Shown: positions 25,423 through 33,769 of the stretch, one piece after another
How positions within the stretch are numbered: the stretch's first letter is position 1
Layout of the letters: the number at the start of each line of letters is the position of its first letter
Source: a virus
IMG/VR virus record: IMGVR_UViG_3300021438_000010
Coordinates: 34,622 to 98,621 of that record
Direction: 5' to 3' (one strand)
Length of the DNA stretch: 64,000 nucleotides
Position numbers and translations under genes: made by a program
The notes under the pieces: model-generated
Told to the model about the DNA's origin: nothing
What the model saw: the letters and a program-made list of their open reading frames with translations, nothing else
Database searches by the model: none

Positions 25423-26466
25423 CTATGTAGTTTTATCAAAATGAACTCTGTTTACTCTAATGAATTCTGCACACTTTGGCAAATCTTTTAAACTATCAGA
25501 ACCGACATAAGCACACGCACTCCTTATACCACCTAGTATATCATCAACAATATTTAATACATTACCTTTATAGTCAACTATTTTAATACGACCTTCACTA
25601 GCCCTGTAGTTTTTGACTCCACCATATTTTTCTTGTGCTGCATGAGAACTCATTCCGTAGAACGTCAGAACTCGTTTGTCTCCAATGTAAGACCATTCAC
25701 CATCGCACTGTTCTGATCCAGCTATCATTCCTCCAAGCATAACAAAATCTGCACCGGCAGCAAATGCCTTGACAACATCTGCTGGCGTTCTACATCCACC
25801 ATCAGCACAAATCAATCCTAGATGTTTGTTTTTAGCTTTTAGTCCATGAGCGGCATGAGAACATTCGTCAATCGCAGATAACTGTGGATATCCTATGCCA
25901 GTTTTTAATCTAGTTGTACATGCTGACCCCGGCCCAATACCAACCTTAACGATATCTACTCCACCGTGCAAAATCAACTCATGCACCATTTCTGGAGTAC
26001 ATACATTTCCAGCCATTATGATAGGTCTTGTGCCAAACTTATTTCTTATTTTAGCACAATGCTCTACAAATTGATCTGTATACCCATTGGCAACATCAAT
26101 ACATATGTTGGGTATGTCTTCTATCCTGTCAACTATTTTTCTTAGTTTATCAATCTCATGATCACTAATTCCCATACTATACCAAAATGTATTTAGGTTT
26201 TGAATATTTTCAACATAATCTTCTACTTCGTAGTGCTTGTGTAGGCATGTGATACAATTTCTCTCTGATAAAGATTCCGCCATCTTAAATGTGCCGGTAG
26301 TATCCATATTTGCTGCCATTATAGGAACTCCACTCCACTCCATTGAAGAGTGAAAGAATTTAAATGTTCTATTGACATCAACCAAGGACCGTGAAGCGGC
26401 TCGGGATCGCTGTGGAACGAGTAAGACATCATCAAAATCCAGTTTTTCATCGCTACGAATATTCAT
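25423..26466 (-). CDS. guaC: GMP reductase
   Basis: I start it at the ATG (26466) giving MNIRSDEKLDFDDVLLVPQR; upstream in-frame codons run through a terminator. 347 residues, the same length as E. coli GuaC. The active-site Cys is in GIGPGSACTTRLKTGIGYPQ. LGLICADGGCRTPADVVKAF, FVMLGGMIAG, LTFYGMSSHAAQEKYGG and DILGGIRSACAYVG all follow GuaC rather than IMP dehydrogenase, and there is no CBS insertion. It converts GMP to IMP with NADPH, shifting purines from G towards A, which would suit an AT-rich phage genome. Confidence 0.92.
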   Translation of the reverse strand: MNIRSDEKLDFDDVLLVPQRSRAASRSLVDVNRTFKFFHSSMEWSGVPIMAANMDTTGTFKMAESLSERNCITCLHKHYEVEDYVENIQNLNTFWYSMGISDHEIDKLRKIVDRIEDIPNICIDVANGYTDQFVEHCAKIRNKFGTRPIIMAGNVCTPEMVHELILHGGVDIVKVGIGPGSACTTRLKTGIGYPQLSAIDECSHAAHGLKAKNKHLGLICADGGCRTPADVVKAFAAGADFVMLGGMIAGSEQCDGEWSYIGDKRVLTFYGMSSHAAQEKYGGVKNYRASEGRIKIVDYKGNVLNIVDDILGGIRSACAYVGSDSLKDLPKCAEFIRVNRVHFDKTT

Positions 26467-26490
26467 TTTTGCCCCTATTTTATTTATACA

Positions 26491-26525
26491 TAAAAACAAA
26501 CCGGAAGGGAATTGCTTCCCCTCCG
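26491..26525 (-). terminator. Rho-independent terminator after rIIB
   Basis: Minus-strand hairpin CCGGAGGGGAAG paired with a CCCTTCCGG arm, followed by TTTGTTTTTA. It lies 17 bp after the rIIB stop and separates the rII unit from guaC. Confidence 0.9.
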
Positions 26526-26542
26526 GTCTGCCCACAACACAC

Positions 26543-27409
26543 TCAAACACTAACTGTTTGGAGTCTCTTTGAAAGAACCTTATTAAGTCTTTCCATTTTT
26601 GCTGTAACTTCAACAACCCACTCGCGGTTACGCTTCTTACGATTGAAGTGATTAACATCGTCACTGGTGAGATGAACGACCTTATCAAAAATTGTATTAA
26701 ATTCAGATACAACTTCATATCGACAAGTGCGAAGCTTTTGAAACTTATGATCAGATGGAACGCTAACAACATCGCGTGGATTAACCTTGCAAATCATTAG
26801 ACGGTTTCCACCATCATTGTCGCTATCAAAATCAATTCCACCATAACTCTTAGCATAGTCAATAGCACCAACATGTAGACCCTTGCCGCAACCATTATCA
26901 CGATTATTATCTACTGTATTGCGAGGAACTTGGCAAATAGAACCAACCTTGTTGTCAAAATTACCAGAGTAAATATCCTTATAATCTTCACGAACAGCCT
27001 TGTATGCCAAGAAACATCCATCACCAGTAATTGGCATATTCTTGTTTTCCATAAAATCAAACAGTTCAATTACTGCATGGTCGGATGGATTTTGACTAAG
27101 ATTATCAAGGAAGTTAAGCATAGGCTCAAAGGGAAATCCCTGCTTAATCATATCAAGGATAGTACCAGTAAACATATCTGGCATCTTAATCCCATCCCAT
27201 GTGAGCGATCCATCATTACAGTTAACATATCCTTCACAGAATGCGTTAACATGAGAAATGATATCGTAACATGCTTCAAAATACTCGACGTTATTATTCT
27301 TAAGGTGAGTAATAAGCTTATCATAATTTGGATGTGACTTATTAAATGTATAAGTCTGCTCACCCACAATCGCCGTTACTCCACCATCATTAGCAATAAT
27401 GTACTTCAT
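26543..27409 (-). CDS. rIIB: rIIB-like protein
   Basis: 288 residues. It matches the T4 rIIB layout: an N-terminal small domain, then PMLNFLDNLSQNPSDHAVIE followed by LFDFMENKNMPITGDGCFLA, then YKAVREDYKDIYSG, a diagnostic FLAYKxVREDY segment, and GKGLHVGAIDYAKSYGG. rIIB acts with rIIA at the membrane, and in T4 protects against exclusion systems. It lies directly behind rIIA and uses C-ending codons more than most of the window. Confidence 0.88.
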   Translation of the reverse strand: MKYIIANDGGVTAIVGEQTYTFNKSHPNYDKLITHLKNNNVEYFEACYDIISHVNAFCEGYVNCNDGSLTWDGIKMPDMFTGTILDMIKQGFPFEPMLNFLDNLSQNPSDHAVIELFDFMENKNMPITGDGCFLAYKAVREDYKDIYSGNFDNKVGSICQVPRNTVDNNRDNGCGKGLHVGAIDYAKSYGGIDFDSDNDGGNRLMICKVNPRDVVSVPSDHKFQKLRTCRYEVVSEFNTIFDKVVHLTSDDVNHFNRKKRNREWVVEVTAKMERLNKVLSKRLQTVSV

Positions 27410-27436
27410 TGTTATCTCCTTTATCTTATTATATCT

Positions 27437-29554
27437 TTACATGAGGTTAAGAACATTCTGAGCGTGGAGTCCACGTTCAACAGAATCAATATAATCTGCA
27501 ACAACTTTCCTATCAGTCTCGCTCCAAACGTGACCAAGAAGCCTGAGAACAGGATACTTGTTCATTTCAGAATCAAACTGCTTGCTGAAACGATGGTCAG
27601 GCTTGTTTTCGCTAAGATCAACACTATCAACTCCGGGGAAAATCTTAGAGAATTCATGAATGATTCTCATATCATTAGACATAGCTTCAATCTTGGATGA
27701 ATATTCCTTATGTTCAAAGTAAACCTTCTTAGCAAGATTATCAGTCTGAGTCATCTTGAGGGTATCAATCCACTTAATGTTATGAAGAGATAGTGGGACA
27801 GATCGGAAAACATCTTTGATATTATCCTTGTTAGCTTCCACCGCAGTGTTAAATACTTTGGTAAGAATAGTCTCTCCACCGAACCAGTTATCACGCTCAT
27901 CAAGCTTCCTATTCTTAATGACAGAAGGCTTAACAAGATAAAAGGTAGCATCACCAATCATTTCTGGATACTTCTCATATGCAAAGGCGATAGCATTAGA
28001 AAGATAACTTTCATCAACAGACCTATATCCGATGCTAACGTCACCCTTTGATTCTGAGAAATAGTGTGCATTTTCGTATTTGACACTCATGTTGCAAATT
28101 TCAAACTTACCAGTTTCCACATTGAATACCTTGGCTTGAATAGCAGGACCACCACCAACGCCACTAGAGGTACGATTATACTCAACTTTATCAAGCATAG
28201 AAGTTGGGATAATGTCACTGACTGTGGCATCACCCATTATACTGAGCAAACGGCAGTTGTCAAGAGTCTCACCATCGCGGAGCTTATAGATGTAATGAAC
28301 TTGATGACCACTCTGATCTTTCATATACTGACGAATACGACTAATGCCACCACGCGGAAGATTATCTACAAAGAATTTGGTATTCTCTTGAAAAACCATA
28401 CGCTCTACGCTCTGCTTAACGTCAACCTTTGAACGGTAGGCAGACTTTTCGGCAGAGTTGATTTCGATCAAATTCTTGACATTGATATATTCGCCAGCAA
28501 CGCTATCAAAGATCTTGTGATCATTCCAAGAGATAGACTTCTGGAGCGATTCAACTGCGGATCGAATAGACGAACACTGATTGCTAATCTGCACATACTT
28601 CATACGAGCCTTGAACAGCGACGGTTGATTAGCGATCTGCTCTTCAATCTTAGCGGCAATATCATCAGCGATTTGATTAACAATGCCAATGATGTTCTTG
28701 CGAGTATCCTTGCTATAAGAAAGAGATTCTCGACTAGGAGTAACATCAACATCGCCAATATTGACGAAAATACGCAGACCGCTGGAGTATTCAATAAACT
28801 TATGCTCCTTGTCAACATACTGACACAACTGATTTGCAGTCAGAGGATATGCAATCTGACCCATAACGATCAAATTCTCATCAGCATCAGCATCATAATA
28901 CCAGTTATCTCCAGCAAGAACTTTATTAACCTTCTTAAAAGAAATAGATTGACCGATAAAGTTAGGCTTCGTATTAAAAAATTCGTAGACCTTAACCGCT
29001 TCGTGATAGAAACGATGAATATCATACTCGTTAACGTTAATAGAAACCTTAATACCATTAGCTTCGTTGGTATCAAAAGTATCCATCAAGGAGAAAACAG
29101 GACTGCCATTCTCATCTTTGAAAGCATTATAAACACGACGCTTGCCATCAAGAAATGCTTCAACAGTAAAACTATCCGCATAAGCAAACGGGGCTTTGCT
29201 ACCGAGGCCAAGACAACCAACAGCATCATTGCTATTGTTTCGGGTACTACGAAAATACGTAGTATAAAGCTGCATACAATCTTCGTGATTCATACTAGTG
29301 CCATAATCACGAATAAAAAAGGTAGGCTCAAGCCGAGTAGGAATATGTACATCAAATGGTACATTCTTTTTGCCAGCCTCTACGTGGGAATCGTAAGCAT
29401 TAGTAGAAAGCTCACGAACAACTGCAAGAATCTTATTGGAATAAAGACCGTCAGAAAGAATAAAGAAAGCCTTGGAAGAAGCCTCAATGCTAAACTTGGA
29501 CTCTTCAAATTGACCAGACTTCTCAATAGTGTGCGTACCGGCGTGAAGTTTCAT
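27437..29554 (-). CDS. rIIA: rIIA-like GHKL ATPase
   Basis: 705 residues from the ATG at 29554 (MKLHAGTHTIEKSGQF) preceded by AGGAG; the longer in-frame extension runs through the promoter. The GHKL ATPase site is visible: VVRELSTNAYDSHVEAGK (N-box), FIRDYGTSMN (G1 box), and VGCLGLGSKAPFAYAD (G2 box). This is rIIA of T4-like phages. Codon use is GC-rich at third positions, in contrast to neighbouring operons, suggesting strong expression. A long antisense frame opposite this gene results from that bias. Confidence 0.9.
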   Translation of the reverse strand: MKLHAGTHTIEKSGQFEESKFSIEASSKAFFILSDGLYSNKILAVVRELSTNAYDSHVEAGKKNVPFDVHIPTRLEPTFFIRDYGTSMNHEDCMQLYTTYFRSTRNNSNDAVGCLGLGSKAPFAYADSFTVEAFLDGKRRVYNAFKDENGSPVFSLMDTFDTNEANGIKVSINVNEYDIHRFYHEAVKVYEFFNTKPNFIGQSISFKKVNKVLAGDNWYYDADADENLIVMGQIAYPLTANQLCQYVDKEHKFIEYSSGLRIFVNIGDVDVTPSRESLSYSKDTRKNIIGIVNQIADDIAAKIEEQIANQPSLFKARMKYVQISNQCSSIRSAVESLQKSISWNDHKIFDSVAGEYINVKNLIEINSAEKSAYRSKVDVKQSVERMVFQENTKFFVDNLPRGGISRIRQYMKDQSGHQVHYIYKLRDGETLDNCRLLSIMGDATVSDIIPTSMLDKVEYNRTSSGVGGGPAIQAKVFNVETGKFEICNMSVKYENAHYFSESKGDVSIGYRSVDESYLSNAIAFAYEKYPEMIGDATFYLVKPSVIKNRKLDERDNWFGGETILTKVFNTAVEANKDNIKDVFRSVPLSLHNIKWIDTLKMTQTDNLAKKVYFEHKEYSSKIEAMSNDMRIIHEFSKIFPGVDSVDLSENKPDHRFSKQFDSEMNKYPVLRLLGHVWSETDRKVVADYIDSVERGLHAQNVLNLM

Positions 29555-29600
29555 AATTGCTAATCTCCTAAAAAAGTGCTTAAGTGCTGTGTGTGCTTTG

Positions 29601-29628
29601 AGTATACCAGAGTTATCGGCACTGTCAA
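29601..29628 (-). promoter_or_regulatory. Strong sigma70-type promoter of rII operon
   Basis: TTGACA, 16-bp spacer GTGCCGATAACTCTGG, TATACT on the minus strand. The -10 lies 46 bp before the rIIA ATG. It contains the CCGATAA spacer word shared with other promoters in the window. Confidence 0.9.
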
Positions 29629-29648
29629 GCGTCGGTCTTAATTTTTTT

Positions 29649-29951
29649 TTAACGGTTGTGTTCAACGCAGAAAGATATTGGTTCTAATGCAAAGTCAACT
29701 AAATAACCATCGGTATATTCTGCCCATTCATCAATAAAGGATACAATCGTATCTATATCCTCAGTGCAATATCTATAGCAATCATAATCATTTATAGAAT
29801 CATTCCACAATATAATAGAGTCATTCGTGACTTCTATGTTTTTGATATCTTCATTGAAGTGATGTGCGGCTAATAATTGTAGTGGTGAGTATTTAGTGTT
29901 TTTCATCGCACGTACAATATCACTCTCTTTCATTACTAATTGAATTTTCAT
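29649..29951 (-). CDS. Unknown acidic small protein
   Basis: 100 residues, rich in Asp, Ile and Tyr ([20 protein letters not shown]). Its ATG overlaps the TGA stop of the thyX 3' remnant (ATGA), so it was originally coupled to thyX. No family recognised. Confidence 0.68.
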   Translation of the reverse strand: MKIQLVMKESDIVRAMKNTKYSPLQLLAAHHFNEDIKNIEVTNDSIILWNDSINDYDCYRYCTEDIDTIVSFIDEWAEYTDGYLVDFALEPISFCVEHNR

Positions 29952-30043
29952 TTCCAGCCTAAAGCCTCACTAATTGTAGGAAACTGTTCTGTAAAAATTT
30001 GTTTACATTCATTCGCTATGTCCATATGTTCTTTTTGGGTTCC
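29948..30043 (-). pseudogene. Orphan duplicate of the thyX 3' end
   Basis: 32 codons reading [20 protein letters not shown] and so on to ALGWK-stop, closely matching the C-terminus of the intact ThyX ([20 protein letters not shown], then SEALGG). There is no start or upstream thyX sequence. It ends with an ATGA overlap to the next gene, as an intact gene would. The HNH gene between the two copies marks it as the displaced original 3' end of thyX. Confidence 0.85.
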
Positions 30044-30620
30044 AATGTTTATCAAAAATTTTTTTAACTAAGTTTAGAAAATCTGTATGAGATAAAGTTC
30101 TTTTAGCATTGTTACAATCAAAACAACAAGGAACAACATTATCATTTAAATAACCCTTAGAGTTATCTATTCTATCTATGCCTGTAAACACATAATCTCC
30201 ACTAGTTTTCCCTTGCCCTTTAATAATTTTATGCGGTTCTCTATCACAATAATAACATTTTGATTTTGTTAAATCTCTAAACTGTTTTTTTGTTAAGTTG
30301 AATTTCAACTTTCTTCTTTTTGCCGATATTTTGTATTGTATTAATAGATTATTAAATGCTGCTTCCCCTTCTTTTAATTGCCAAGGTATATTTTTTGGGC
30401 CTCGTTGCTGCCATAGTTCTGGTTTTTCTTTAAGACATCCACAACTTTTTGTTCGATCTCTTTTTATTATATTATTTCTCATCCATTTTATATTATCACA
30501 TAAATTGCAATGAACTTTAGACCAACCCCTTTTTGTTCCATTTTCATTCTCTGTTTTAGAATCTAGTATCTGTAGATTGTTTATAGTTTCTCCAATTTGT
30601 AATGATTTTTGTCTACCCAT
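30009..30620 (-). CDS. HNH homing endonuclease inserted after thyX
   Basis: 203 residues. The N-terminus ([20 protein letters not shown]) is a DNA-binding region seen in phage HNH enzymes; zinc-like Cys pairs occur at CNLCDN and SCGC. The nuclease core is KCYYCDREP, then [20 protein letters not shown] and [14 protein letters not shown]. Its last codons run out of frame into the thyX remnant. A GTGTATATAAC motif 41-51 bp upstream overlaps the intact thyX stop and could drive it. Freestanding homing endonucleases move into conserved genes of related phages, which fits the flanking thyX duplication. Confidence 0.88.
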   Translation of the reverse strand: MGRQKSLQIGETINNLQILDSKTENENGTKRGWSKVHCNLCDNIKWMRNNIIKRDRTKSCGCLKEKPELWQQRGPKNIPWQLKEGEAAFNNLLIQYKISAKRRKLKFNLTKKQFRDLTKSKCYYCDREPHKIIKGQGKTSGDYVFTGIDRIDNSKGYLNDNVVPCCFDCNNAKRTLSHTDFLNLVKKIFDKHWNPKRTYGHSE

Positions 30621-30660
30621 AATAGTGTCTCCTAGTATATATTACTGATTTCTATACATA

Positions 30661-30671
30661 GTTATATACAC
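30661..30671 (-). promoter_or_regulatory. Candidate late-type promoter motif before HNH gene
   Basis: GTGTATATAAC on the minus strand, spanning the last codons and stop of thyX. It matches the motif before the virion-like gene at 19345. No -35 box is seen. Confidence 0.5.
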
Positions 30672-31318
30672 CATTCTTTATCTAAACCTCCTAATGCTTC
30701 AGAAATATATGGAAATTGGTCATTAAAGATTTGTTTACACTCTTTGGCTATATCCATATGCTCCTTCTGAGTACCGCTTTTTTCTCTTAGTGCTATATAC
30801 GTAATCCATGATCTAACACTTCCAGAAACATAAAGTCTAGTAGGGGTTGCTAGTGGTAATATAAACCTAGCACATTCTTTAGCTACACCATCTTTAATCA
30901 TACCATCATATATTGACTTTGCTTTAGCAAAATGTTCGCGGATTTTTGTGTTCCACTTAACTATTATTTCATGATCTATATCGTCAATACTATTTTGTCT
31001 ATTTTTAGTATCTTGTCGCCTTAATTCAAATGTGGGTATATCTTCTGTCAATAAAGTTGTGTCAGCGTAACGTTGACTAAACTCTTGAAATGTAAAACTT
31101 CTATGACGCAGGATTTGAGCGGCAAGACCTCTGGTGGTATTAATCTCTACGGTCATAAAACCATGCTCAAATATACTCCAATGTTGATGATCTATACAAT
31201 ATTTCAGTAATTTAGCGTAGTTTTCGTTATTTTGGTTGTTAGGGTTGCTGACTCTAGCACAATAAGCCATTAATTTTTCTGCATCTGGAGTGGTGCTAAC
31301 TAGTTTAACTTGACGCAT
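30662..31318 (-). CDS. thyX: Flavin-dependent thymidylate synthase
   Basis: 218 residues. The ThyX signature RHRxxSxxxxSxRY appears as LRHRSFTFQEFSQRYAD (with F for the first S). Other conserved parts are MAYCARVSNP-like text at the start, HWSIFEHGFMTVEI, and RFILPLATPTRLYVSGSVRS near the C-terminus. It makes dTMP from dUMP using methylenetetrahydrofolate and FAD. Its C-terminal 35 codons appear to be a replacement copy, since a second, older copy lies beyond the HNH gene. Confidence 0.95.
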   Translation of the reverse strand: MRQVKLVSTTPDAEKLMAYCARVSNPNNQNNENYAKLLKYCIDHQHWSIFEHGFMTVEINTTRGLAAQILRHRSFTFQEFSQRYADTTLLTEDIPTFELRRQDTKNRQNSIDDIDHEIIVKWNTKIREHFAKAKSIYDGMIKDGVAKECARFILPLATPTRLYVSGSVRSWITYIALREKSGTQKEHMDIAKECKQIFNDQFPYISEALGGLDKEWCI

Positions 31319-31535
31319 TTAGTCTTTCCTTATATTGTTCTTGATGTTCTAGCCACCGATCATTCGTATGATGGTTAAATATCGCTCTAGCCAATTTGCT
31401 AACGCTTGGAGCAACGCCGCTACCGCCAATAGTACTATCACTAGATTTTGCCCAATAATACTGATTATCAGTCTTATCTTTGATAGTTTCATAACCAAGA
31501 TTTTTAGCCCAAGATCTTATTTCTGTCCAAGTCAT
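31305..31535 (-). CDS. Unknown small protein
   Basis: 76 residues beginning MTWTEIRSWAKNLGYETIKD. The opening resembles the MTW(G/R)EL openings of two small genes at 50.5-50.9 kb, although the rest differs. It overlaps thyX by 14 bp and the upstream gene by ATGA. Confidence 0.66.
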   Translation of the reverse strand: MTWTEIRSWAKNLGYETIKDKTDNQYYWAKSSDSTIGGSGVAPSVSKLARAIFNHHTNDRWLEHQEQYKERLNASS

Positions 31536-31885
31536 TTTTGTAGTTGGTCCTCAGACCTTGATCTTTGTTTATGTGAGTATCCATAAGAAAAACCTGCCAT
31601 AAATGCAGATTTCAGAATTGGTATATCATCTGAATTTATTTGATTGTTGTCATACCATTCTATGAACATCTTATCTTCATCACAAAGCTCTGGGCCACAC
31701 AGTTCATTATATCTATAATCTTTTACATTGAACATACTGTCAACGCAACTAAAATATAAATCGTCTTTTACACAAGGATTTTCAAAACTATGACGCCAAC
31801 CGTTTATAACAAGTGGTTCGCCAGTATGAGTATATACAATACTTCCAATATTATATATTAATCTTGAGGCTTCTTTAAAAGTCAT
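31532..31885 (-). CDS. Unknown small protein
   Basis: 117 residues, acidic, with several Cys and aromatic residues (YTHTGEPLVINGWRHSFENP) and an aromatic/basic C-terminus. No family recognised. Coupled to both neighbours by short overlaps. Confidence 0.66.
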   Translation of the reverse strand: MTFKEASRLIYNIGSIVYTHTGEPLVINGWRHSFENPCVKDDLYFSCVDSMFNVKDYRYNELCGPELCDEDKMFIEWYDNNQINSDDIPILKSAFMAGFSYGYSHKQRSRSEDQLQK

Positions 31886-32517
31886 AAATTTTCCTGTTTT
31901 ATGATGCTATAATATTCTGGAGTAAAAGATCCCTTCCTCATAGCTTCATTATACCAAGCAGGATTCTGTTTGTCAAACAAAATATTATGCGGCCTAACAT
32001 TTAGCCTTTCAGTTCCATTTAATTCAAATTCCCAAGGATTTTCTGACCCATCTTCTATAAGACATGATTTAAAAAAATCTACATTCCATATAGAAGCCTG
32101 CATAGATATGGTATACAAGCTATTTTGATGTAATCTGTATATATTATTAATGATATGCGATTTACTGTAAAATTCGCTGTCTTCATGTATTCCAAATCTG
32201 TCAACTCCAGTATTCATAAGTGACATGTAAAAGTCAAACTGAGACTTATCAATGGTTTTTCTTAGAAAATAATCATCTTGCATCCACAATACATATTTAG
32301 TATCGACTCTATCAAGAGCATACTTTAAACAATCCGAATATGAAATTTTGCCCGGTAATATAGATTTAAATCCATAATCATTAAATTCTTCTGTTTCTGA
32401 CAAGAAATATCGCGGTATATTTATAGTATTATCCCAATATTTATCAAATAATATACTAAATGTGTTCCATAAATGAGAATATTTGTCGCAAGTGCCAACT
32501 AGTAATGTGATATTCAT
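31882..32517 (-). CDS. GT-A-like glycosyltransferase
   Basis: 211 residues. It begins MNITLLVGTCDKYSHLW, a typical first strand of GT-A enzymes, and has KYVLWMQDDYFLRKTI, where QDD would be the metal and nucleotide-sugar DxD-type motif. The C-terminal part (NPWEFELNGTERL) resembles acceptor-side sequences. Assignment rests on fold-level pattern; the sugar and acceptor are unknown. Confidence 0.68.
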   Translation of the reverse strand: MNITLLVGTCDKYSHLWNTFSILFDKYWDNTINIPRYFLSETEEFNDYGFKSILPGKISYSDCLKYALDRVDTKYVLWMQDDYFLRKTIDKSQFDFYMSLMNTGVDRFGIHEDSEFYSKSHIINNIYRLHQNSLYTISMQASIWNVDFFKSCLIEDGSENPWEFELNGTERLNVRPHNILFDKQNPAWYNEAMRKGSFTPEYYSIIKQENL

Positions 32518-32528
32518 GATAATTTTTT

Positions 32529-32537
32529 GTGTATAAT
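32529..32537 (+). promoter_or_regulatory. Candidate late-type promoter motif for the + strand gene
   Basis: GTGTATAAT on the plus strand, 41 bp before the ATG of 32579-32947, with a T-run upstream and no TTGACA. It matches the GTGTATA(T)AA family. Confidence 0.55.
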
Positions 32538-32578
32538 GTATTGAGTACTCAACCTCAGAATCTTATAAGGAGAAATTT

Positions 32579-32947
32579 ATGGCTTGGTCACCAACACAAT
32601 CTGGTAATATGTTCCCCGGTAGAAGTGTATTTTTCCCCGGTATTGTAGCCGGTTCTTCTACTGTAACTGGAACGAGCGGCGTATTCATTCCATTCGCTGC
32701 CTTAGAAAGTTATAACATAGGTAATAGCGGTGAAATTGGCGAATTAGTATATTCAATAGTAGATAAGTTTACCACAGGGTTAAATAATTTATCTGGTGTT
32801 GCTACTGCTACAGATGATTTGCCAACTAAATTTTCTGCCACTAGACAAACATCTTTAACTTCGGATTCAACTGCAACAAAAACTTTCAACCTTACTTTCG
32901 GTTTGAATGTTTCAAGTGCTAAGTACGATCTACAAAGCGAACCATGA
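32579..32947 (+). CDS. Lone plus-strand virion-like protein
   Basis: 122 residues, nearly free of Lys/Arg in its first half and rich in Ser, Thr, Gly and Val (SVFFPGIVAGSSTVTGTSGV), as in phage structural or decoration proteins. AAGGAG precedes the ATG. It has its own upstream GTGTATAAT motif and a strong terminator, so it is an isolated, probably highly expressed cistron running against the surrounding genes. Confidence 0.75.
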   Translation: MAWSPTQSGNMFPGRSVFFPGIVAGSSTVTGTSGVFIPFAALESYNIGNSGEIGELVYSIVDKFTTGLNNLSGVATATDDLPTKFSATRQTSLTSDSTATKTFNLTFGLNVSSAKYDLQSEP

Positions 32948-32988
32948 TGGACAGAGTTTGATAGAAAAATATACGTATGTTTGGTGAA

Positions 32989-33022
32989 GAGGGCAGGCTT
33001 TTTAGTCTGCTCTCTTTTTTTT
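32989..33022 (+). terminator. Rho-independent terminator of the + strand gene
   Basis: Plus-strand GAGGGCAG pairs with CTGCTCTC, followed by eight T residues. It overlaps the last codons of the convergent protease gene; the Lys-Lys-Lys-Arg end of that protein is the antisense of the T-run. It acts in one direction only. Confidence 0.9.
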
Positions 33023-33769
33023 CATATTTTCTCTTATCCATTCTACAAACTTGCTTACTCTAGTATGACCGCCATCATCATTATACGTTGAATTTGGCTT
33101 CTTGTCAATTGCGGTTACGCAAGAATTTATGCCAGCCAATCTGCTATCAATAAACAAACCCCCACCGCTATCGCCACTTCCAATTAAAAACTCTAATTCT
33201 GTCTTATCGGAAACTGATGGTGTGCATATCAACAAGTCATTTTCTATCCTATCTATTCTATTTAATCCAGCCCTTCGTTTTCCATCGCCACCTTTTATTC
33301 CACTTATAAATGTTCCTGTTTGACCATATCCAGAAATAGAGCATATTTTATTCAATTCTTGATTTTCGTTATATAATTCTGGATATTTTTCAAGCCCTAT
33401 GTCAGATTTTATGTAGCATAATGCTATATCTGAGAATCCAAAACGTTTTTCTTCAAAATCTTCATGACGAATTATTTCTTCAATTAATATAGCTTTTTTC
33501 TTTTTTTCGTCATATAAAAATGCAAATCTTGCACCGTCAACGACATGTGCAGCAGTTAATGCCCAATGTGGGTCTATAGCTACCGCAGAAGCTGAAAATG
33601 TTTGTTTTGTTTTTTCGTATGATCCCATTATTTCTAAGACACAATCAAATTTCTTACCATATTCAACATATTTTTCGTCTGGAGTGTTGGGGTCTATTGT
33701 TCCAGATATTACATTATTCCCCAAAAATAAAAGAAAAGAAAGAAACAGGTTTTTGAGTAAAGTTTTCAT
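33002..33769 (-). CDS. Exported trypsin-like (S1) serine protease
   Basis: 255 residues from the ATG at 33769, which opens a signal peptide (KNLFLSFLLFLGNNVISG); a longer frame to 33829 would bury it. The catalytic triad is present: ALTAAHVVDGARF (His), FGFSDIALCYIKSD (Asp), and LIGSGDSGGGLF (Ser). It ends in a basic stretch. An exported serine protease is unusual for a phage. It may act in the periplasm during lysis or assembly, or alter host surface proteins. Confidence 0.87.
   Translation of the reverse strand: MKTLLKNLFLSFLLFLGNNVISGTIDPNTPDEKYVEYGKKFDCVLEIMGSYEKTKQTFSASAVAIDPHWALTAAHVVDGARFAFLYDEKKKKAILIEEIIRHEDFEEKRFGFSDIALCYIKSDIGLEKYPELYNENQELNKICSISGYGQTGTFISGIKGGDGKRRAGLNRIDRIENDLLICTPSVSDKTELEFLIGSGDSGGGLFIDSRLAGINSCVTAIDKKPNSTYNDDGGHTRVSKFVEWIRENMKKKRAD

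Noticed and set aside
25423-26772. Long start of guaC at 26772
   Set aside because: The extension runs through the rIIB terminator hairpin and over rIIB codons; the ATG at 26466 gives the exact family length.
28517-29563. 348-codon plus-strand open frame opposite rIIA
   Set aside because: It is an antisense shadow created by the codon bias of rIIA; there is no ribosome site, and rIIA has clear GHKL motifs.
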